Shown: in pieces, positions 49,411 to 60,804 of the stretch
Layout: each line of letters starts with the position of its first letter
Position numbering within the stretch: the first letter of the stretch is position 1
Assembly: GCF_030323545.1 (NCBI RefSeq)
Contig: NZ_CP122954.1
Span: forward strand, 1,364,001-1,428,000
Length of the DNA: 64,000 nucleotides
Origin: Helicobacter pylori
Lineage (GTDB): Bacteria; Campylobacterota; Campylobacteria; Campylobacterales; Helicobacteraceae
Reading direction: 5' to 3'
Notes under the pieces: generated by a model
The model's input: only the letters and a program-made list of their open reading frames with translations
Told to the model about the DNA's origin: nothing
The model's database searches: none
Position numbers and translations under genes: made by a program

Positions 49411-50214
49411 ATGATGTTAAGAAGAATTAAAGTAGGTTCTGATTTGAATAAAAAAGAGAGTTTGTTAGATGCGTTTGTTAAAACCTATCTGCAGATTTTA
49501 GAACCCATTAGCTCTAAACGCTTAAAAGAGTTGGCAAACTTGAAAATATCTTGCGCCACGATCAGGAATTATTTTCAAATCCTTTCTAAAGATGGCATGC
49601 TCTTTCAAGCCCATTCTAGTGGCGCTAGATTGCCCACTTTTAAAGCGTTTGAAAACTATTGGCAAAAGTCGTTGCACTTTGAAATTTTAAAGGTGAATGA
49701 AAAACGCTTAAAAAGCGCGAGTGAAAATTTTGGGCTTTTTACGCTGTTAAAAAAACCGAGTTTGGAGCGTTTAGAAAGAGTCATTGAGTGCGAAAAACGC
49801 TTTTTGATTTTGGATTTTTTGGCGTTTTCTTGCACACTGGGTTACAGCGTTAAAATGGAGAAGTTTTTATTAGAGCTTGTGGGTAGAAGCGTTAAAGAAG
49901 TGCGCTCAATCGCTGCTTCTGTCAATGCGTTGAGTTTGGCCAGGCAATTAGAGCGTTTGGAGTATTCCAACACACAAATCACACGCTTTAATCTGATGGG
50001 GTTAAAAACGCTTTTAAACAGCCCTTTATTTTTTGACATTTTAGGGGGTAAGGTTTTAGAGCGCTTGAAAAATGGTTTGCATTTTATAGAGCCTGATTGC
50101 ATGCTAGTAACACGCCCTATAGAATTTCAAAACAAGCGGATGCAACTGCTTTGCGTGGGGAAATTAGAATGCGATTATGAAGGGTTTTTTCAAACGATTT
50201 CTAAGGAGGAATAA
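49411..50214 (+). CDS. hrcA: Heat-inducible repressor HrcA
   Basis: 267 aa from the first ATG, shorter and divergent from Bacillus HrcA, as known for H. pylori. N-terminal winged helix with [31 protein letters not shown]. The start is uncertain: a TTG at 49444 ([11 protein letters not shown]) has TAGG seven bases upstream and fits the usual HrcA beginning; I keep the ATG pair at 49411 as the outer limit. Its TAA overlaps the ATG of grpE. HP0111 by order. Confidence 0.9.
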   Translation: MMLRRIKVGSDLNKKESLLDAFVKTYLQILEPISSKRLKELANLKISCATIRNYFQILSKDGMLFQAHSSGARLPTFKAFENYWQKSLHFEILKVNEKRLKSASENFGLFTLLKKPSLERLERVIECEKRFLILDFLAFSCTLGYSVKMEKFLLELVGRSVKEVRSIAASVNALSLARQLERLEYSNTQITRFNLMGLKTLLNSPLFFDILGGKVLERLKNGLHFIEPDCMLVTRPIEFQNKRMQLLCVGKLECDYEGFFQTISKEE

Positions 50215-50789
50215 TGAAAGATGAACACAACCAAGAACACGATCATTTAAGCCAAAAAGAGCCAGAATCTTGTGAAAAGGCTTGCGCTTGCAAAGAACAA
50301 CAAGGTGAAGAAAATCAAGAAGCGGGCCAAAAAGAATGCGAGATTAAGGAAGATTTTGAGCTTAAATATAAGGAAATGCGCGAAAAATACTTAAGAGTGC
50401 ATGCGGATTTTGAAAACGTGAAAAAGCGCTTAGAAAGAGACAAAAGCATGGCGTTAGAGTATGCGTATGAAAAAATCGCATTGGATCTATTGCCGGTGAT
50501 TGATGCGCTTCTTGGGGCTTACAAGAGTGCTGTAGAAGTGGATAAAGAGAGCGCTTTAACCAAAGGCTTGGAGCTTACGATGGAAAAGCTGCATGAAGTT
50601 TTGGCAAGGCATGGCATTGAGGGGATTGAATGCTTAGAAGAATTTGATCCTCATTTCCACAATGCGATCATGCAAGTCAAAAGCGAAGAAAAAGAAAACG
50701 GGAAAATCGTGCAAGTTTTGCAACAGGGCTACAAGTATAAGGGTAGAGTTTTGAGGCCAGCAATGGTGAGCATTGCTAAAAACGATTAA
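50214..50789 (+). CDS. grpE: Nucleotide exchange factor GrpE
   Basis: 191 aa: long N-terminal acidic helix with a Cys-rich patch ([11 protein letters not shown]), then RADF-like region ([17 protein letters not shown]) and the beta-wing end ([19 protein letters not shown]). GGAGG stands just before the TAATG junction with hrcA. Accelerates ADP release from DnaK. Confidence 0.97.
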   Translation: MKDEHNQEHDHLSQKEPESCEKACACKEQQGEENQEAGQKECEIKEDFELKYKEMREKYLRVHADFENVKKRLERDKSMALEYAYEKIALDLLPVIDALLGAYKSAVEVDKESALTKGLELTMEKLHEVLARHGIEGIECLEEFDPHFHNAIMQVKSEEKENGKIVQVLQQGYKYKGRVLRPAMVSIAKND

Positions 50790-50820
50790 AAACATTTATT
50801 TTAATAAGAAAGGATAACGC

Positions 50821-52683
50821 ATGGGAAAAGTTATTGGAATTGATTTAGGGACAACCAACTCCGCAATGGCGGTTTATGAAGGCAATGAAGCAAAGATTAT
50901 TGCTAATAAAGAGGGTAAAAACACCACTCCTTCTATTGTAGCCTTTACGGATAAGGGCGAGATTTTAGTGGGCGAGAGCGCGAAAAGACAAGCGGTAACC
51001 AACCCAGAAAAAACCATTTATTCTATTAAAAGAATCATGGGCTTGATGTTTAATGAAGATAAGGCTAAAGAAGCTGAAAAACGCTTGCCTTATAAGATTG
51101 TGGATAGGAATGGGGCTTGTGCGATTGAGATTTCGGGTAAAGTTTATACCCCTCAAGAAATTTCAGCCAAAATTTTAATGAAGCTCAAAGAAGACGCTGA
51201 AAGTTATTTAGGCGAGAGCGTTACGGAAGCGGTGATCACCGTTCCGGCTTATTTTAACGACAGCCAACGAAAAGCGACTAAAGAAGCCGGCACGATTGCA
51301 GGGCTTAATGTTTTAAGGATCATCAATGAGCCTACTAGTGCGGCGTTAGCTTACGGCTTGGATAAAAAAGAGAGCGAAAAAATCATGGTTTATGATTTGG
51401 GTGGGGGGACTTTTGATGTTACCGTGTTAGAAACAGGCGATAATGTCGTGGAAGTTTTAGCCACAGGGGGCGATGCGTTTTTAGGGGGCGATGATTTTGA
51501 CAATCGTGTGATTGATTTCTTAGCGGCTGAGTTTAAAAGCGAAACGGGCATTGAGATTAAAAACGATGTGATGGCGTTGCAACGCCTGAAAGAAGCGGCT
51601 GAAAACGCTAAAAAAGAACTGAGCTCTGCGATGGAGACTGAAATCAATTTGCCCTTTATCACAGCAGACGCTACCGGGCCTAAACACTTGGTTAAAAAAC
51701 TCACTAGGGCTAAATTTGAAAGCTTGACAGAAGATCTCGTGGAAGAAACGATTTCTAAAATTGAAAGCGTGATCAAAGACGCAGGGCTAACCAAAAATGA
51801 GATTTCAGAAGTGGTGATGGTGGGCGGTTCCACTCGTATCCCTAAAGTCCAAGAAAGGGTGAAAGCGTTTATCCATAAAGAATTGAATAAAAGCGTCAAT
51901 CCTGATGAAGTCGTAGCGGTGGGCGCGAGCATTCAAGGGGGCGTGTTAAAAGGCGATGTGAAAGATGTGCTTTTATTAGATGTTACGCCTTTAAGCCTTG
52001 GGATTGAAACTTTAGGGGGCGTGATGACTAAAGTGATTGATAGAGGCACGACTATCCCAGCGAAAAAATCTCAAGTGTTCTCAACCGCTGAAGACAACCA
52101 GCCCGCTGTGTCCATTATGGTTTTACAAGGTGAGAGGGAATTGGCAAGGGATAATAAATCGTTGGGTAAATTTGATTTGCAAGGCATCGCTCCAGCTCCA
52201 AGAGGCGTGCCGCAAATTGAAGTAACCTTTGACATTGACGCTAACGGGATTTTAACCGTGTCAGCGCAAGATAAAAATACCGGTAAAAGCCAGGAGATTA
52301 AAATTTCTGGCTCTAGCGGGTTGTCTGATAGCGAAATTGAAAAAATGGTGAAAGACGCTGAATTGCACAAAGAAGAAGACGCTAGGAAAAAAGAAGTGAT
52401 TGAAGCGAGAAACCATGCCGATAGTTTGGCACACCAGACCCAAAAGAGCCTTGATGAGCATAAAACGAATTTGAATGAAAACGACGCTAACGAGATCCAA
52501 AACGCCATTAACGCTCTTAGAGATTGCGTCAAAAACGATAACGCTACTAAAGCTGAGCTTGAAGACAAGACAAAAGCGTTAGCGCAAGTGGCTCAAAAAT
52601 TAGGCGAAGCCATGGCGAATAAAAACAACGCCGAGCAGCCCAAGAAAAAAGACGATGATGTGATTGATGCGGAAGTGGAGTGA
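50821..52683 (+). CDS. dnaK: Chaperone DnaK (Hsp70)
   Basis: 620 aa. ATPase domain ([58 protein letters not shown]), substrate domain ([36 protein letters not shown]), C-terminal lid and short tail ending [10 protein letters not shown]. Last gene of the operon. HP0109 by order. Confidence 0.98.
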   Translation: MGKVIGIDLGTTNSAMAVYEGNEAKIIANKEGKNTTPSIVAFTDKGEILVGESAKRQAVTNPEKTIYSIKRIMGLMFNEDKAKEAEKRLPYKIVDRNGACAIEISGKVYTPQEISAKILMKLKEDAESYLGESVTEAVITVPAYFNDSQRKATKEAGTIAGLNVLRIINEPTSAALAYGLDKKESEKIMVYDLGGGTFDVTVLETGDNVVEVLATGGDAFLGGDDFDNRVIDFLAAEFKSETGIEIKNDVMALQRLKEAAENAKKELSSAMETEINLPFITADATGPKHLVKKLTRAKFESLTEDLVEETISKIESVIKDAGLTKNEISEVVMVGGSTRIPKVQERVKAFIHKELNKSVNPDEVVAVGASIQGGVLKGDVKDVLLLDVTPLSLGIETLGGVMTKVIDRGTTIPAKKSQVFSTAEDNQPAVSIMVLQGERELARDNKSLGKFDLQGIAPAPRGVPQIEVTFDIDANGILTVSAQDKNTGKSQEIKISGSSGLSDSEIEKMVKDAELHKEEDARKKEVIEARNHADSLAHQTQKSLDEHKTNLNENDANEIQNAINALRDCVKNDNATKAELEDKTKALAQVAQKLGEAMANKNNAEQPKKKDDDVIDAEVE

Positions 52684-52861
52684 AACGCTTTTAAAACTTC
52701 TTTTAAGTGGGCGGTTTCAATGAAAATCCGCTTGCTTTTCTCATTTTCATCAATGGGATACCGATTGCAAAATCTAAAAAGTAGCGTTTTTTAATCCAAG
52801 TATCAAAGCTTGATTGTAATCAAGCGGTAGCTTTTCAAGGTTTAGACTAAAAAGCATTAGT

Positions 52862-52897
52862 GGGATTTTAGGAAAATCCCTTATGGGGGAGTTTTTT
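52862..52897 (+). terminator. Possible terminator after dnaK
   Basis: GGGATTTT-AGG-AAAATCCC (52862-52880) is a perfect 8-bp hairpin followed at some distance by six T (52892-52897). A second hairpin GCTTGAT/ATCAAGC lies at 52808-52825. Distance to the T-run weakens the call. Confidence 0.4.
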
Positions 52898-52912
52898 GTA
52901 TGGGGTTGTTTC

Positions 52913-53492
52913 TTAATGGTTTGAGCCAGATGGTTCTAATTCAAAACACGCAGTGGGGATTTGATTAAATTCATTAGCAAAGCGTAAAAAATCGTTGGTA
53001 ATGTTTTCAAGATCGGCTTCTAAATTGTCATAGAACTCTTGATAATATTCGCCTCCATTAGGCTTAACGATCTTGTCATACGCCAGGCATTTTTGACACT
53101 CTTTTTTCTCATCATCCTCTGTGGATCGCCCTATACAAAGATAAAACTTTTCAAAATCGTTGCACCAATAGTAAGCAAACCAAAGGTAAAAACCTTTTTT
53201 TGGGGTTGGTTTTTCACCATTGACAAATCCTTCCCCTAAAATATCCTGACGGCAAAAAGCGATGGATGGCTCATGGGATAAGTTCCCAGAGCCAAGACTG
53301 ATTTTACACGCATAACCCCATGGCGTTAAAAACTTGTTCAGCCCGTTTTGGCATGAACCATACTTTGGTATTTTTGGTCTTTTACCTGTTTGTTTTTCCT
53401 CTTGCGCTTTAGCGTCTATTAGCACTACAAATTCTCTTAACAAGTCCTAAAAACGCTTTTCTTTGCTCCTCATTCCATTCTATCGTTTTCAT
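52913..53492 (-). pseudogene. Frameshifted McrB N-terminal-domain (MrcB_N/DUF3578)-like gene
   Basis: The main frame (52913-53443) encodes 176 aa with CQNGLNKFLTPWGYACKISLGSGNLSHEP-type pattern, KKGFYLWFAYYWCNDFEKFYLCIG and two Cys near RSTEDDEKKECQKC, resembling the N-terminal modified-base-sensing domain of McrB-like restriction proteins. A well-spaced AAGGAG and ATG lie upstream at 53492, but that frame (MKTIEWNEEQRKAFLGLVKR...) stops after 27 codons. Joining at GGA-(C)-TTG would give AFLGLLREFVVLIDAKA, so a +1 insertion (or 2-base loss) near 53443-53470 separates start and body. No GTPase partner is near. HP0108 by order. Confidence 0.65.
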
Positions 53493-53561
53493 GAAAACTC
53501 CTTAATCCATTTCAATAAACCAACATTTTATCCTAAACTTATTCCATTTAATGAGTTTAGG

Positions 53562-53567
53562 CATAAT
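53562..53567 (+). promoter_or_regulatory. Possible -10 element for mccA-mccB-luxS
   Basis: CATAAT within GGCATAATCGC; the implied start near 53574 leaves a leader of about 32 nt before the ATG at 53606. One mismatch to consensus. Confidence 0.35.
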
Positions 53568-53605
53568 CGCAAAATTGAATTTTATTGTTTGTTATAGGAG
53601 GAATG

Positions 53606-54523
53606 ATGATTATCACCACAATGCAAGACGCCATAGGCCGCACTCCCGTTTTTAAATTCACTAACAAGGATTACCCCATTCCCGTAAATTCCGCTATTTA
53701 CGCCAAACTGGAGCATTTAAACCCAGGAGGGAGCGTTAAAGATCGCTTAGGCCAATACCTTATAGAAGAAGGGTTTAAAACAGGTAAAATCACTTCTAAA
53801 ACAACCATCATTGAGCCTACCGCAGGCAATACCGGCATCGCTCTAGCCTTAGTCGCGCTCAAGCATCATCTCAAAACCATCTTTGTTGTCCCGGAAAAAT
53901 TCAGCACAGAAAAACAGCAAATCATGAGGGCTTTGGGGGCTAAAGTGATCAACACGCCTACTAGCGAGGGGATTTCTGGCGCCATTAAAAAAAGTAAAGA
54001 GTTAGCCGAAAGTATCCCTGATAGCTATTTGCCCTTGCAATTTGAAAACCCTGATAATCCCGCCGCTTACTACCACACCCTAGCCCCTGAGATTGTCCAA
54101 GAATTAGGCACAAATCTTACGAGCTTTGTAGCCGGGATAGGGAGTGGTGGCACTTTTGCAGGCACGGCTAGGTATTTGAAAGAACGCATTCCTAATATTC
54201 GCTTGATTGGGGTGGAGCCGGAGGGTTCTATTTTGAATGGGGGAGAGCCTGGGCCTCATGAGATTGAGGGCATTGGCGTGGAGTTTATCCCTCCTTTTTT
54301 TGCAAACTTGGATATTGATGGCTTTGAAACGATCTCAGATGAAGAGGGTTTTAGCTACACTAGGAAGTTAGCCAAGAAAAACGGCTTATTAGTGGGGAGC
54401 TCTAGTGGGGCAGCTTTTGTAGCAGCATTAAAAGAGGTGCAACGCCTCCCAGAAGGCAGCCAGGTTTTAACCATTTTCCCGGATGTTGCCGATCGTTATC
54501 TTTCTAAAGGTATTTATTCATAA
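53606..54523 (+). CDS. mccA: O-phosphoserine/O-acetylserine-type cysteine synthase family enzyme (cystathionine beta-synthase role, MccA)
   Basis: 305 aa PLP enzyme of the cysteine synthase fold. The PLP Lys is in NPGGSVKDRLG; TAGNTGIALAL binds substrate carboxylate; GIGSGGTFAGTARYL binds phosphate. In H. pylori the gene acts with mccB in reverse transsulfuration from homocysteine to cysteine (established knowledge), although it was first named cysK/cysM. Start: second of two ATGs, four bases after GGAGGA. HP0107 by order. Confidence 0.92.
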   Translation: MIITTMQDAIGRTPVFKFTNKDYPIPVNSAIYAKLEHLNPGGSVKDRLGQYLIEEGFKTGKITSKTTIIEPTAGNTGIALALVALKHHLKTIFVVPEKFSTEKQQIMRALGAKVINTPTSEGISGAIKKSKELAESIPDSYLPLQFENPDNPAAYYHTLAPEIVQELGTNLTSFVAGIGSGGTFAGTARYLKERIPNIRLIGVEPEGSILNGGEPGPHEIEGIGVEFIPPFFANLDIDGFETISDEEGFSYTRKLAKKNGLLVGSSSGAAFVAALKEVQRLPEGSQVLTIFPDVADRYLSKGIYS

Positions 54524-55690
<1,167 letters not shown>

Positions 55691-55724
55691 AATTTGCCAC
55701 TTATAAACTAAAGGAGTTAAAAAC

Positions 55725-56192
55725 ATGAAAACACCAAAAATGAATGTAGAGAGTTTTAATTTGGATCACACCAAAGTCAAAGCCCCTTATGTGCGTGTCG
55801 CTGATCGCAAAAAGGGCGTTAATGGGGATTTGATTGTCAAATACGATGTGCGCTTCAAGCAGCCCAACAAAGATCACATGGACATGCCGAGCCTACACTC
55901 TTTAGAGCATTTAGTCGCTGAGATCATCCGCAACCATGCTAATTATGTCGTGGATTGGTCGCCTATGGGTTGCCAAACGGGATTTTATCTCACGGTGTTA
56001 AACCATGACAATTACACAGAGGTTTTAGAGGTTTTAGAAAAGACGATGCAAGATGTGTTAAAGGCTACAGAAGTGCCTGCCAGCAATGAAAAACAATGCG
56101 GTTGGGCGGCTAACCACACTTTAGGGGGCGCCAAGGATTTAGCACGCGCTTTTTTAGACAAACGCGCTGAGTGGTCTGAAGTGGGGGTTTGA
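55725..56192 (+). CDS. luxS: S-ribosylhomocysteine lyase LuxS
   Basis: 155 aa. Iron-binding HxxEH motif in [15 protein letters not shown], catalytic Cys in MGCQTGFYL and the [14 protein letters not shown] ending. Cleaves S-ribosylhomocysteine to homocysteine, feeding mccAB, and DPD, the precursor of AI-2. AAAGGAG precedes the ATG. A short GGGGA/TCCCC hairpin (56199-56218) follows the stop without a T-run. Confidence 0.97.
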   Translation: MKTPKMNVESFNLDHTKVKAPYVRVADRKKGVNGDLIVKYDVRFKQPNKDHMDMPSLHSLEHLVAEIIRNHANYVVDWSPMGCQTGFYLTVLNHDNYTEVLEVLEKTMQDVLKATEVPASNEKQCGWAANHTLGGAKDLARAFLDKRAEWSEVGV

Positions 56193-56332
56193 TAAATGGG
56201 GGAATGATTTTACTCCCCTACCCCCTTACCCATTTTGCCCATAAGCGTTAAATGCCAATCAAAAATCATCGTATCGGTGTTAATATTATGTAAAAATTAA
56301 TGTTATGAATCTCTTGTATTAAAAGGATTTCA

Positions 56333-58078
56333 ATGAAAAAATTGATTTTGGTCATCTTTTTAACGCTAACGCTTTCAATATCTGCAAAAGAAGTCAAAAT
56401 CGTGTTTTTAGAAACTTCAGACATTCATGGGCGGCTTTTTTCGTATGATTATGCAATTGGCGAACAAAAACCCAATAACGGCTTGACAAGGATTGCGACT
56501 TTAATCAAAAAGCAAAGGGCTGAGAATAAAAATGTGATTTTGATTGACAGCGGGGATTTGTTGCAGGGTAATAGCGCGGAGTTGTTTAATGATGAGCCTG
56601 TTCACCCGCTAGTTAGAGCCGAAAACGATTTAAAATTTGATGTTCGTGTGCTTGGCAATCACGAGTTTAACTTCAGTAAAGATTTTTTAGAAAAAAATAT
56701 TAAGGGGTTTAATGGCGGTGTCGTGAATGCGAATATTATCAAAATTGCGGACAATAAGCCGTTTGTGAAGCCTTATATGATTAAAAAAATTGATGGCGTG
56801 AGGGTGGCGGTTGTGGGATATGTGGTGCCACACATCCCCACTTGGGAGGCCGCTACGCCTGAACATTTTGCAGGCTTGAAGTTTTTGGACGCCAAAGAAG
56901 CGTTAAAAAAGACTTTGAAAGAGCTGAAAGGGAAGTATGATGTTTTGATTGGCGCTTTTCATTTGGGGCGAGAAGATGAGAAAGGTGGCGACGGGATACC
57001 TGATTTGGCGAAAAAATTCCCGCAATTTGACATCATTTTTGCAGGGCATGAGCATGCGGTCTATAACACTAAAATAGGAAAGGTGCATACCATTGAGCCT
57101 GGAGCGTATGGGGCTTATCTGGCAAAGGGCGTGGTGGTGTTTGACACCCAAACGAAGAAAAAAATCGTAACGACTGAAAATTTACCCACAAAAGATATTT
57201 TAGAAGATGAAGAATTAGCGAAAAAATACGAATATGTGGATAAAAAATCAAAAGAATACGCTAATGAAGTGGTTGGCGAAGTTACAAAAACCTTTATTGA
57301 CAGGCCTGATTTTATCACAGGAGGAGAAAAAATCACCACGATGCCAACCGCCGCCTTGCAAGAAACACCGGTGATAGAATTGATTAATAAAGTGCAAAAA
57401 TATTACGCAAAAGCCGATGTTTCAGCGGTAGCCTTATTCAATTTTGGGGCGAATTTGAAAAAAGGGCCTTTCAAAAGAAAAGATGTCGCTTACATTTATA
57501 AGTTCGCTAATACGCTTATTGGGGTGCATATCACGGGTGAAAATCTGTTGAAATACATGGAATGGTCATACCGATTTTACAATCAGTTGCAGCCAGGCGA
57601 TTTAACGATCAGTTTTAATGAAAATATTCGTGGTTATAACTTTGATATGTTTTCTGGCGTGAAATACCAAGTTGATGTTACAAAACCCGCCGGATCAAGG
57701 ATTATTAATCCTACAATCAACAACAAACCCCTTGACCCCAAAGCGGTCTATAAATTAGCGATCAACAATTACCGATTCGGGACATTATCCACGACATTAA
57801 AATTGGTTACAGACGCCAACAGGTATTATAATTCTTACGACGAGTTACAAGATAACGGGCAAATACGAGATTTAATCATCAAATACATCACGGAAGAAAA
57901 AGGCGGGAAGGTAACCCCTGAACTGGAACATAACTGGGAAATCATCAACTACAATTTCAAAAACCCGTTGTTGGAAAAATTGAGAGAAAAATTAAAAGAG
58001 GGGAGCATCAAAATCCCCACTTCAAAAGATGGGAGGACTTTGAATGTCAAATCCATTAAGGAAAGTGAAGTTAAATAA
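56333..58078 (+). CDS. Periplasmic 5'-nucleotidase / 2',3'-cyclic phosphodiesterase
   Basis: 581 aa with signal peptide (MKKLILVIFLTLTLSISA). Metallophosphatase motifs DIHGR, GDLLQGN, GNHEFN, and AGHEHAVY in order, then the C-terminal 5'-nucleotidase domain (INNYRFGTLS, substrate Phe/Tyr clamps). Acts in the periplasm to release nucleosides, which H. pylori needs as it cannot make purines de novo. HP0104 by order, earlier called cpdB-like. Confidence 0.92.
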   Translation: MKKLILVIFLTLTLSISAKEVKIVFLETSDIHGRLFSYDYAIGEQKPNNGLTRIATLIKKQRAENKNVILIDSGDLLQGNSAELFNDEPVHPLVRAENDLKFDVRVLGNHEFNFSKDFLEKNIKGFNGGVVNANIIKIADNKPFVKPYMIKKIDGVRVAVVGYVVPHIPTWEAATPEHFAGLKFLDAKEALKKTLKELKGKYDVLIGAFHLGREDEKGGDGIPDLAKKFPQFDIIFAGHEHAVYNTKIGKVHTIEPGAYGAYLAKGVVVFDTQTKKKIVTTENLPTKDILEDEELAKKYEYVDKKSKEYANEVVGEVTKTFIDRPDFITGGEKITTMPTAALQETPVIELINKVQKYYAKADVSAVALFNFGANLKKGPFKRKDVAYIYKFANTLIGVHITGENLLKYMEWSYRFYNQLQPGDLTISFNENIRGYNFDMFSGVKYQVDVTKPAGSRIINPTINNKPLDPKAVYKLAINNYRFGTLSTTLKLVTDANRYYNSYDELQDNGQIRDLIIKYITEEKGGKVTPELEHNWEIINYNFKNPLLEKLREKLKEGSIKIPTSKDGRTLNVKSIKESEVK

Positions 58079-58131
58079 GATTTTTATTTTTATTATGTTT
58101 ATTTTTAAGCCTAACTTAAAAAAAGGTGTTT

Positions 58132-58137
58132 TATAAT
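58132..58137 (+). promoter_or_regulatory. -10 element TATAAT for tlpB
   Basis: TATAAT in TTTTATAATTTTG; the implied start near 58144 gives a leader of about 150 nt that includes the 17-G tract. A leader of this order is known for tlpB. Confidence 0.6.
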
Positions 58138-58218
58138 TTTGTCTCGTTTGTTCTCTGTTTACAGTGGTTTTCAAACAACCGGGTTTTTAATTTTGTTTTG
58201 TGCCACCACTCATTTTTC

Positions 58219-58235
58219 GGGGGGGGGGGGGGGGG
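58219..58235 (+). repeat. Poly-G tract (17 G) in the tlpB leader
   Basis: Seventeen G between 62 and 78 bases before the tlpB ATG. In H. pylori the trans-acting sRNA RepG pairs through a C/U-rich loop with this homopolymer, and tract length sets whether tlpB is repressed or activated (established knowledge). The 218-bp gap holds this tract, the promoter and AGGAG before the start. Confidence 0.95.
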
Positions 58236-58296
58236 TGCATTTAGAAGCTAAACTCTAAAATTAGGGTTTGACTTAAAAATGATTGATAGGAGATGA

Positions 58297-59994
58297 ATGG
58301 TGTTTTTTTCAATGTTTTCTTCGTTGGGGACTCGTATCATGTTAGTCGTGTTAGCCGCTCTTTTAGGTTTAGGGGGGCTTTTTATTGGTTTTGTAAAGGT
58401 TATGCAAAAAGATGTGCTAGCGCAACTCATGGAACATTTAGAAAACGGGCAATACAAAAAGCGTGAAAAAACGCTCGCTTACATGACAAAACTTCTTGAA
58501 CAGGGCATTCATGAGTATTACAAAAGTTTTGACAATGCTACTGCAAGAAAAATGGCGTTGGATTATTTTAAACGCATCAACGACGATAAGGGCATGATTT
58601 ACATGGTGGTGGTGGATAAAAATGGGGTAGTATTGTTTGATCCGGTCAATCCTAAAACCGTAGGTCAATCAGGGCTTGACGCTCAGAGCGTTGATGGGGT
58701 GTATTATGTTAGGGGGTATTTGGAAGCGGCTAAAAAAGGGGGAGGCTACACTTATTACAAAATGCCTAAATACGATGGAGGCGTGCCGGAGAAAAAATTC
58801 GCCTACTCGCATTATGATGAGGTGTCTCAAATGGTGATCGCAGCGACTTCTTATTACACTGACATTAACACCGAAAATAAAGCGATTAAAGAAGGCGTGA
58901 ATAAGGTTTTTAATGAAAACACCACGAAATTATTCCTTTGGATACTGACAGCGACGATAGCGTTAGTGGTTTTGACGCTCGTATACGCTAAATTAAGGAT
59001 CGTGAAACGCATTGATGAACTGGTCCTTAAAATCAATGCTTTTAGCCATGGGGATAAGGATTTGAGGGCCAAAATTGATGTGGGTGATCGCAACGATGAA
59101 ATCTCGCAAGTGGGCCGTGGGGTCAATTTGTTTGTGGAAAACGCCCGCTTGATTATGGGAGAGATTAAAGGGATTTCCACCCTCAATAAAACTTCAATGG
59201 ATAAATTAGTCCAAATCACGCAAGAAACCCAAAAGAGTATGAAAAATTCATCAACCACCCTAAATTCCGTGAAAAATAAAGCCACTGATATAGCGGGCAT
59301 GATGAATGCTTCCATAAAGCAGTCTCAAGGGTTAAGGAAGCGTTTGATTGAAACGCAAGCGTTTGTCAAAGAGAGCAAGGATGCGATTGGGGATTTATTT
59401 TCTCAAATCACAGAGAGCGCGCACACTGAAGAGGAACTCTCTAGCCAAGTGGAGCAACTCAGCCGTAACGCTGATGATGTCAAATCCATTTTGGATATTA
59501 TCAATGATATTGCCGATCAAACGAATCTATTAGCCCTAAACGCCGCTATTGAAGCCGCAAGGGCCGGCGAGCATGGCAGAGGCTTTGCGGTGGTGGCTGA
59601 TGAAGTTAGGAATTTAGCCGGGCGCACTCAAAAGTCTTTAGCTGAAATCAATTCCACTATCATGGTGATTGTCCAAGAAATCAATGCCGTGAGCTCGCAA
59701 ATGAATCTCAATTCGCAAAAAATGGAGCGCTTGAGCGATATGAGTAAAAGCGTGCAAGAAACTTACGAAAAAATGAGTTCTAATTTAAGCTCAGTCGTTT
59801 TAGACAGCAATCAAAGCATGGACGATTACGCTAAATCCGGACGCCAAATTGAAGCTATGGTAAGCGATTTTGTAGAAGTGGAAAAAGTGGTTTCTAAAAC
59901 TTTAGCGGATTCTTCAGATATTTTAAACATCGCTACGCATGTGAGCGAAACGGCCATGAATTTAGACAAACAAGTGAATTTGTTTAAAACTTAA
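58297..59994 (+). CDS. tlpB: Methyl-accepting chemotaxis protein TlpB
   Basis: 565 aa. One membrane helix near residues 8-32, a periplasmic PAS-like domain (~35-205), second helix (~212-232), HAMP, and the cytoplasmic signalling helices with the hairpin tip [21 protein letters not shown]. TlpB mediates acid and AI-2 responses and binds urea (established knowledge). The ATG is four bases after AGGAG. No CheR/CheB pentapeptide. HP0103 by order. Confidence 0.96.
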   Translation: MVFFSMFSSLGTRIMLVVLAALLGLGGLFIGFVKVMQKDVLAQLMEHLENGQYKKREKTLAYMTKLLEQGIHEYYKSFDNATARKMALDYFKRINDDKGMIYMVVVDKNGVVLFDPVNPKTVGQSGLDAQSVDGVYYVRGYLEAAKKGGGYTYYKMPKYDGGVPEKKFAYSHYDEVSQMVIAATSYYTDINTENKAIKEGVNKVFNENTTKLFLWILTATIALVVLTLVYAKLRIVKRIDELVLKINAFSHGDKDLRAKIDVGDRNDEISQVGRGVNLFVENARLIMGEIKGISTLNKTSMDKLVQITQETQKSMKNSSTTLNSVKNKATDIAGMMNASIKQSQGLRKRLIETQAFVKESKDAIGDLFSQITESAHTEEELSSQVEQLSRNADDVKSILDIINDIADQTNLLALNAAIEAARAGEHGRGFAVVADEVRNLAGRTQKSLAEINSTIMVIVQEINAVSSQMNLNSQKMERLSDMSKSVQETYEKMSSNLSSVVLDSNQSMDDYAKSGRQIEAMVSDFVEVEKVVSKTLADSSDILNIATHVSETAMNLDKQVNLFKT

Positions 59995-60024
59995 TTAGGG
60001 GGAGTTTATCAAAAAAGGGTTGGA

Positions 60025-60804
60025 TTGTTAAAAGTTTCTGTGATCACAGCGTGTTTTAACAGCGAAAAAACCATTGAAGACACCATTCTTTCCGTGCTTC
60101 ATCAAACTTATAAAAACATTGAATACATCATTATAGACGGATCTAGCACGGATAGCACTTTAGAAATCATTCAAAAATACAGAGATAAAATCGCTTGCGC
60201 AATAAGTGAAAAAGATGAGGGCATTTATGACGCTATGAATAAAGGCATAAAGCGTTCTAGTGGGGATATTATCGCTTTATTGAATAGCGATGATTTTTAC
60301 AAAGATGAGTTTGTGGTAGAAAAAGTGGTGCACGAGTTTGAAAAGAAAAATTGCGATAGCGTGTATGCGGATCTGGTGTTTGTCAAACCGGATCGTTTAG
60401 AAAAAGTGGTCCGTTATTATGAAAGCGGGGAGTTTAACCCTAAAACCTTGCTTTATGGCGTGGTGCCAGCCCACCCCACGCTCTTTGTCAAAAAAGCCAT
60501 TTATGAACGCTACGGGCTATACAAAACCGATTATAAGATTTCAGCGGATTTTGAGATGATCATCCGCTTGTTTGTGGTGCAAAAAATAAGCTTTTCTTAC
60601 TTGAAAGAAGTGTTAGTGGTGATGCGCACCGGGGGGGCTAGCGCAAATGGGTTTAAAAGCCTTTTATTAAGAAATAAAGAAAACATAAGAGCATGTAAAG
60701 AAAACGGCATTCAAGCGAATGTTTTTTCCATGTTTTTAAAATACCCTAGGAAAATCATGGGCTTATTTAAAAGGGGAAAAGGGGGATTAAAACGAAACGA
60801 TTAA
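60025..60804 (+). CDS. GT2-family glycosyltransferase (LPS biosynthesis)
   Basis: 259 aa, GT-A fold: SVITACFNSEKTIEDTILSVLHQTY, then the DxD-like NSDDFYKDEF and ISADFEMIIRL. It begins at a TTG with AAGGG six bases upstream, 30 bp after tlpB. HP0102 by order, reported in LPS core/O-antigen assembly (recalled). Contains a run of seven G (near 60631) within the coding part, which could allow rare frame slips. Confidence 0.88.
   Translation: MLKVSVITACFNSEKTIEDTILSVLHQTYKNIEYIIIDGSSTDSTLEIIQKYRDKIACAISEKDEGIYDAMNKGIKRSSGDIIALLNSDDFYKDEFVVEKVVHEFEKKNCDSVYADLVFVKPDRLEKVVRYYESGEFNPKTLLYGVVPAHPTLFVKKAIYERYGLYKTDYKISADFEMIIRLFVVQKISFSYLKEVLVVMRTGGASANGFKSLLLRNKENIRACKENGIQANVFSMFLKYPRKIMGLFKRGKGGLKRND

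Noticed and set aside
52808-52825. Hairpin after dnaK as a separate small RNA
   Set aside because: No promoter or T-run belongs to it.
60631-60637. Seven-G run as a phase-variation switch in the glycosyltransferase gene
   Set aside because: Seven G is short; similar runs occur in ppsA and the Maf-like gene. No out-of-frame copy is seen here.
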